Under the pieces are notes generated by a model, which did not search any database, was not told where the DNA came from, and saw only the letters and a program-made list of their open reading frames with translations. Of a DNA stretch of 6,349 nt, positions 6,095 through 6,349 are shown in pieces. The stretch is taken from the NCBI GenBank assembly GCA_001872995.1, contig MNXO01000140.1:1-6349 (forward strand), in the 5' to 3' direction. The number at the start of each line of letters is the position of its first letter. Within the stretch, counting starts at the first letter, position 1. The position numbers were made by a program, and so were the translations under genes. This DNA is from Bacteroidetes bacterium CG2_30_32_10 (GTDB taxonomy: Bacteria; Bacteroidota; Bacteroidia; Bacteroidales; CG2-30-32-10).

Positions 6095-6349
6095 ATGGGC
6101 AAAAGTAGTATGAGAAGTGTATTGAAATACAACTTCCCCCCTCCGTGTTCAATTTTGACAAAAAAATATCAAAATGAACATTATTGTGATTCTTATAAGA
6201 TTGATATCAATTCAGTAAAGAGTGTTGACGATGTTTTATCTAAAATAATGAAATTGCCTCCTTTAGTCATCTTTTCATTGAAAGTAAGAAATTGTCTTGT
6301 TAAAATTTTCAACTTAAAAACAAAAAATCAAAGAGCATCTGAAAAAGAG
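6095..6349 (+). CDS. DUF2867-like protein, 3' end missing
   Basis: The frame is open from ATG 6095 to the last base of the window, 85 codons with no stop. Frame, composition and family motifs show it is a real gene cut by the window edge. In order it has PPP at residues 15-17, CDSYKID at 31-37, a hydrophobic LPPLVIFSLKVRN at 54-66, and RNCLVKIFNLKT at 65-76. This matches my recollection of the DUF2867 pattern: an aDxY/DSY strand, an aPxWxxxLxxLRN-type helix, then LVxxFGLKT. DUF2867 proteins are usually about 160-180 residues, so about half is visible. The gap to the oxidoreductase stop is 24 bases and holds no clear Shine-Dalgarno sequence. ATG 6110 (Met6) is an alternative start. The biochemical function of the family is unknown to me; membership of the operon suggests an accessory or tailoring role in this pathway. 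Confidence 0.72.
   Translation, partial: MGKSSMRSVLKYNFPPPCSILTKKYQNEHYCDSYKIDINSVKSVDDVLSKIMKLPPLVIFSLKVRNCLVKIFNLKTKNQRASEKE

Overview
The window is a stretch of one AT-rich (by eye about one third G+C), tightly packed operon on the + strand. It encodes a reductive type II polyketide / fatty-acid-like synthase. All eight genes point the same way. Junctions are overlaps of 1-4 bases or gaps of 2-24 bases, so the genes are almost certainly co-transcribed. The first gene lacks its 5' end and the last lacks its 3' end, so the cluster runs past both edges. No promoter, terminator, RNA gene, mobile element or CRISPR array was seen.

Layout: (1) 3' part of a FabZ-like hotdog dehydratase with catalytic His and Glu (2-307). 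(2) FabF-type ketosynthase with a complete Cys-His-His triad (304-1464). (3) Ketosynthase-like protein that has lost the whole triad, i.e. chain-length-factor-like (1467-2555). (4) FabG-type ketoreductase (2559-3302). (5) Second FabZ-like hotdog protein without the catalytic His (3309-3734). (6) Second, divergent ketosynthase with Cys-Asn-His and a changed gating loop (3734-4861). (7) FAD-dependent oxidoreductase of the protoporphyrinogen oxidase / phytoene desaturase type (4865-6070). (8) 5' part of a DUF2867-like protein (6095 to the window end).

Together these supply condensation (KS + CLF and a second KS), ketoreduction and dehydration. No enoyl reductase is present, so the expected product is a conjugated polyenoyl chain, as in aryl polyene, flexirubin-type and highly reducing type II PKS pathways. 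The FAD enzyme could desaturate, isomerise or aromatise that chain. Carrier protein, malonyl transferase, starter-unit, release and export genes are not in the window and presumably lie outside it.

Organism: low G+C, almost no Shine-Dalgarno sequences before starts, A/T-rich start regions and this type of cluster together suggest a Bacteroidota member (Flavobacteriia/Cytophagia-like). This is inference from style only; no taxonomic marker is present. The exact product cannot be read from the window. The most distinctive points are the paired active and degenerate enzymes (KS/CLF, DH/DH-like), the unusual second ketosynthase, and the FAD oxidoreductase plus DUF2867 pair at the downstream end.
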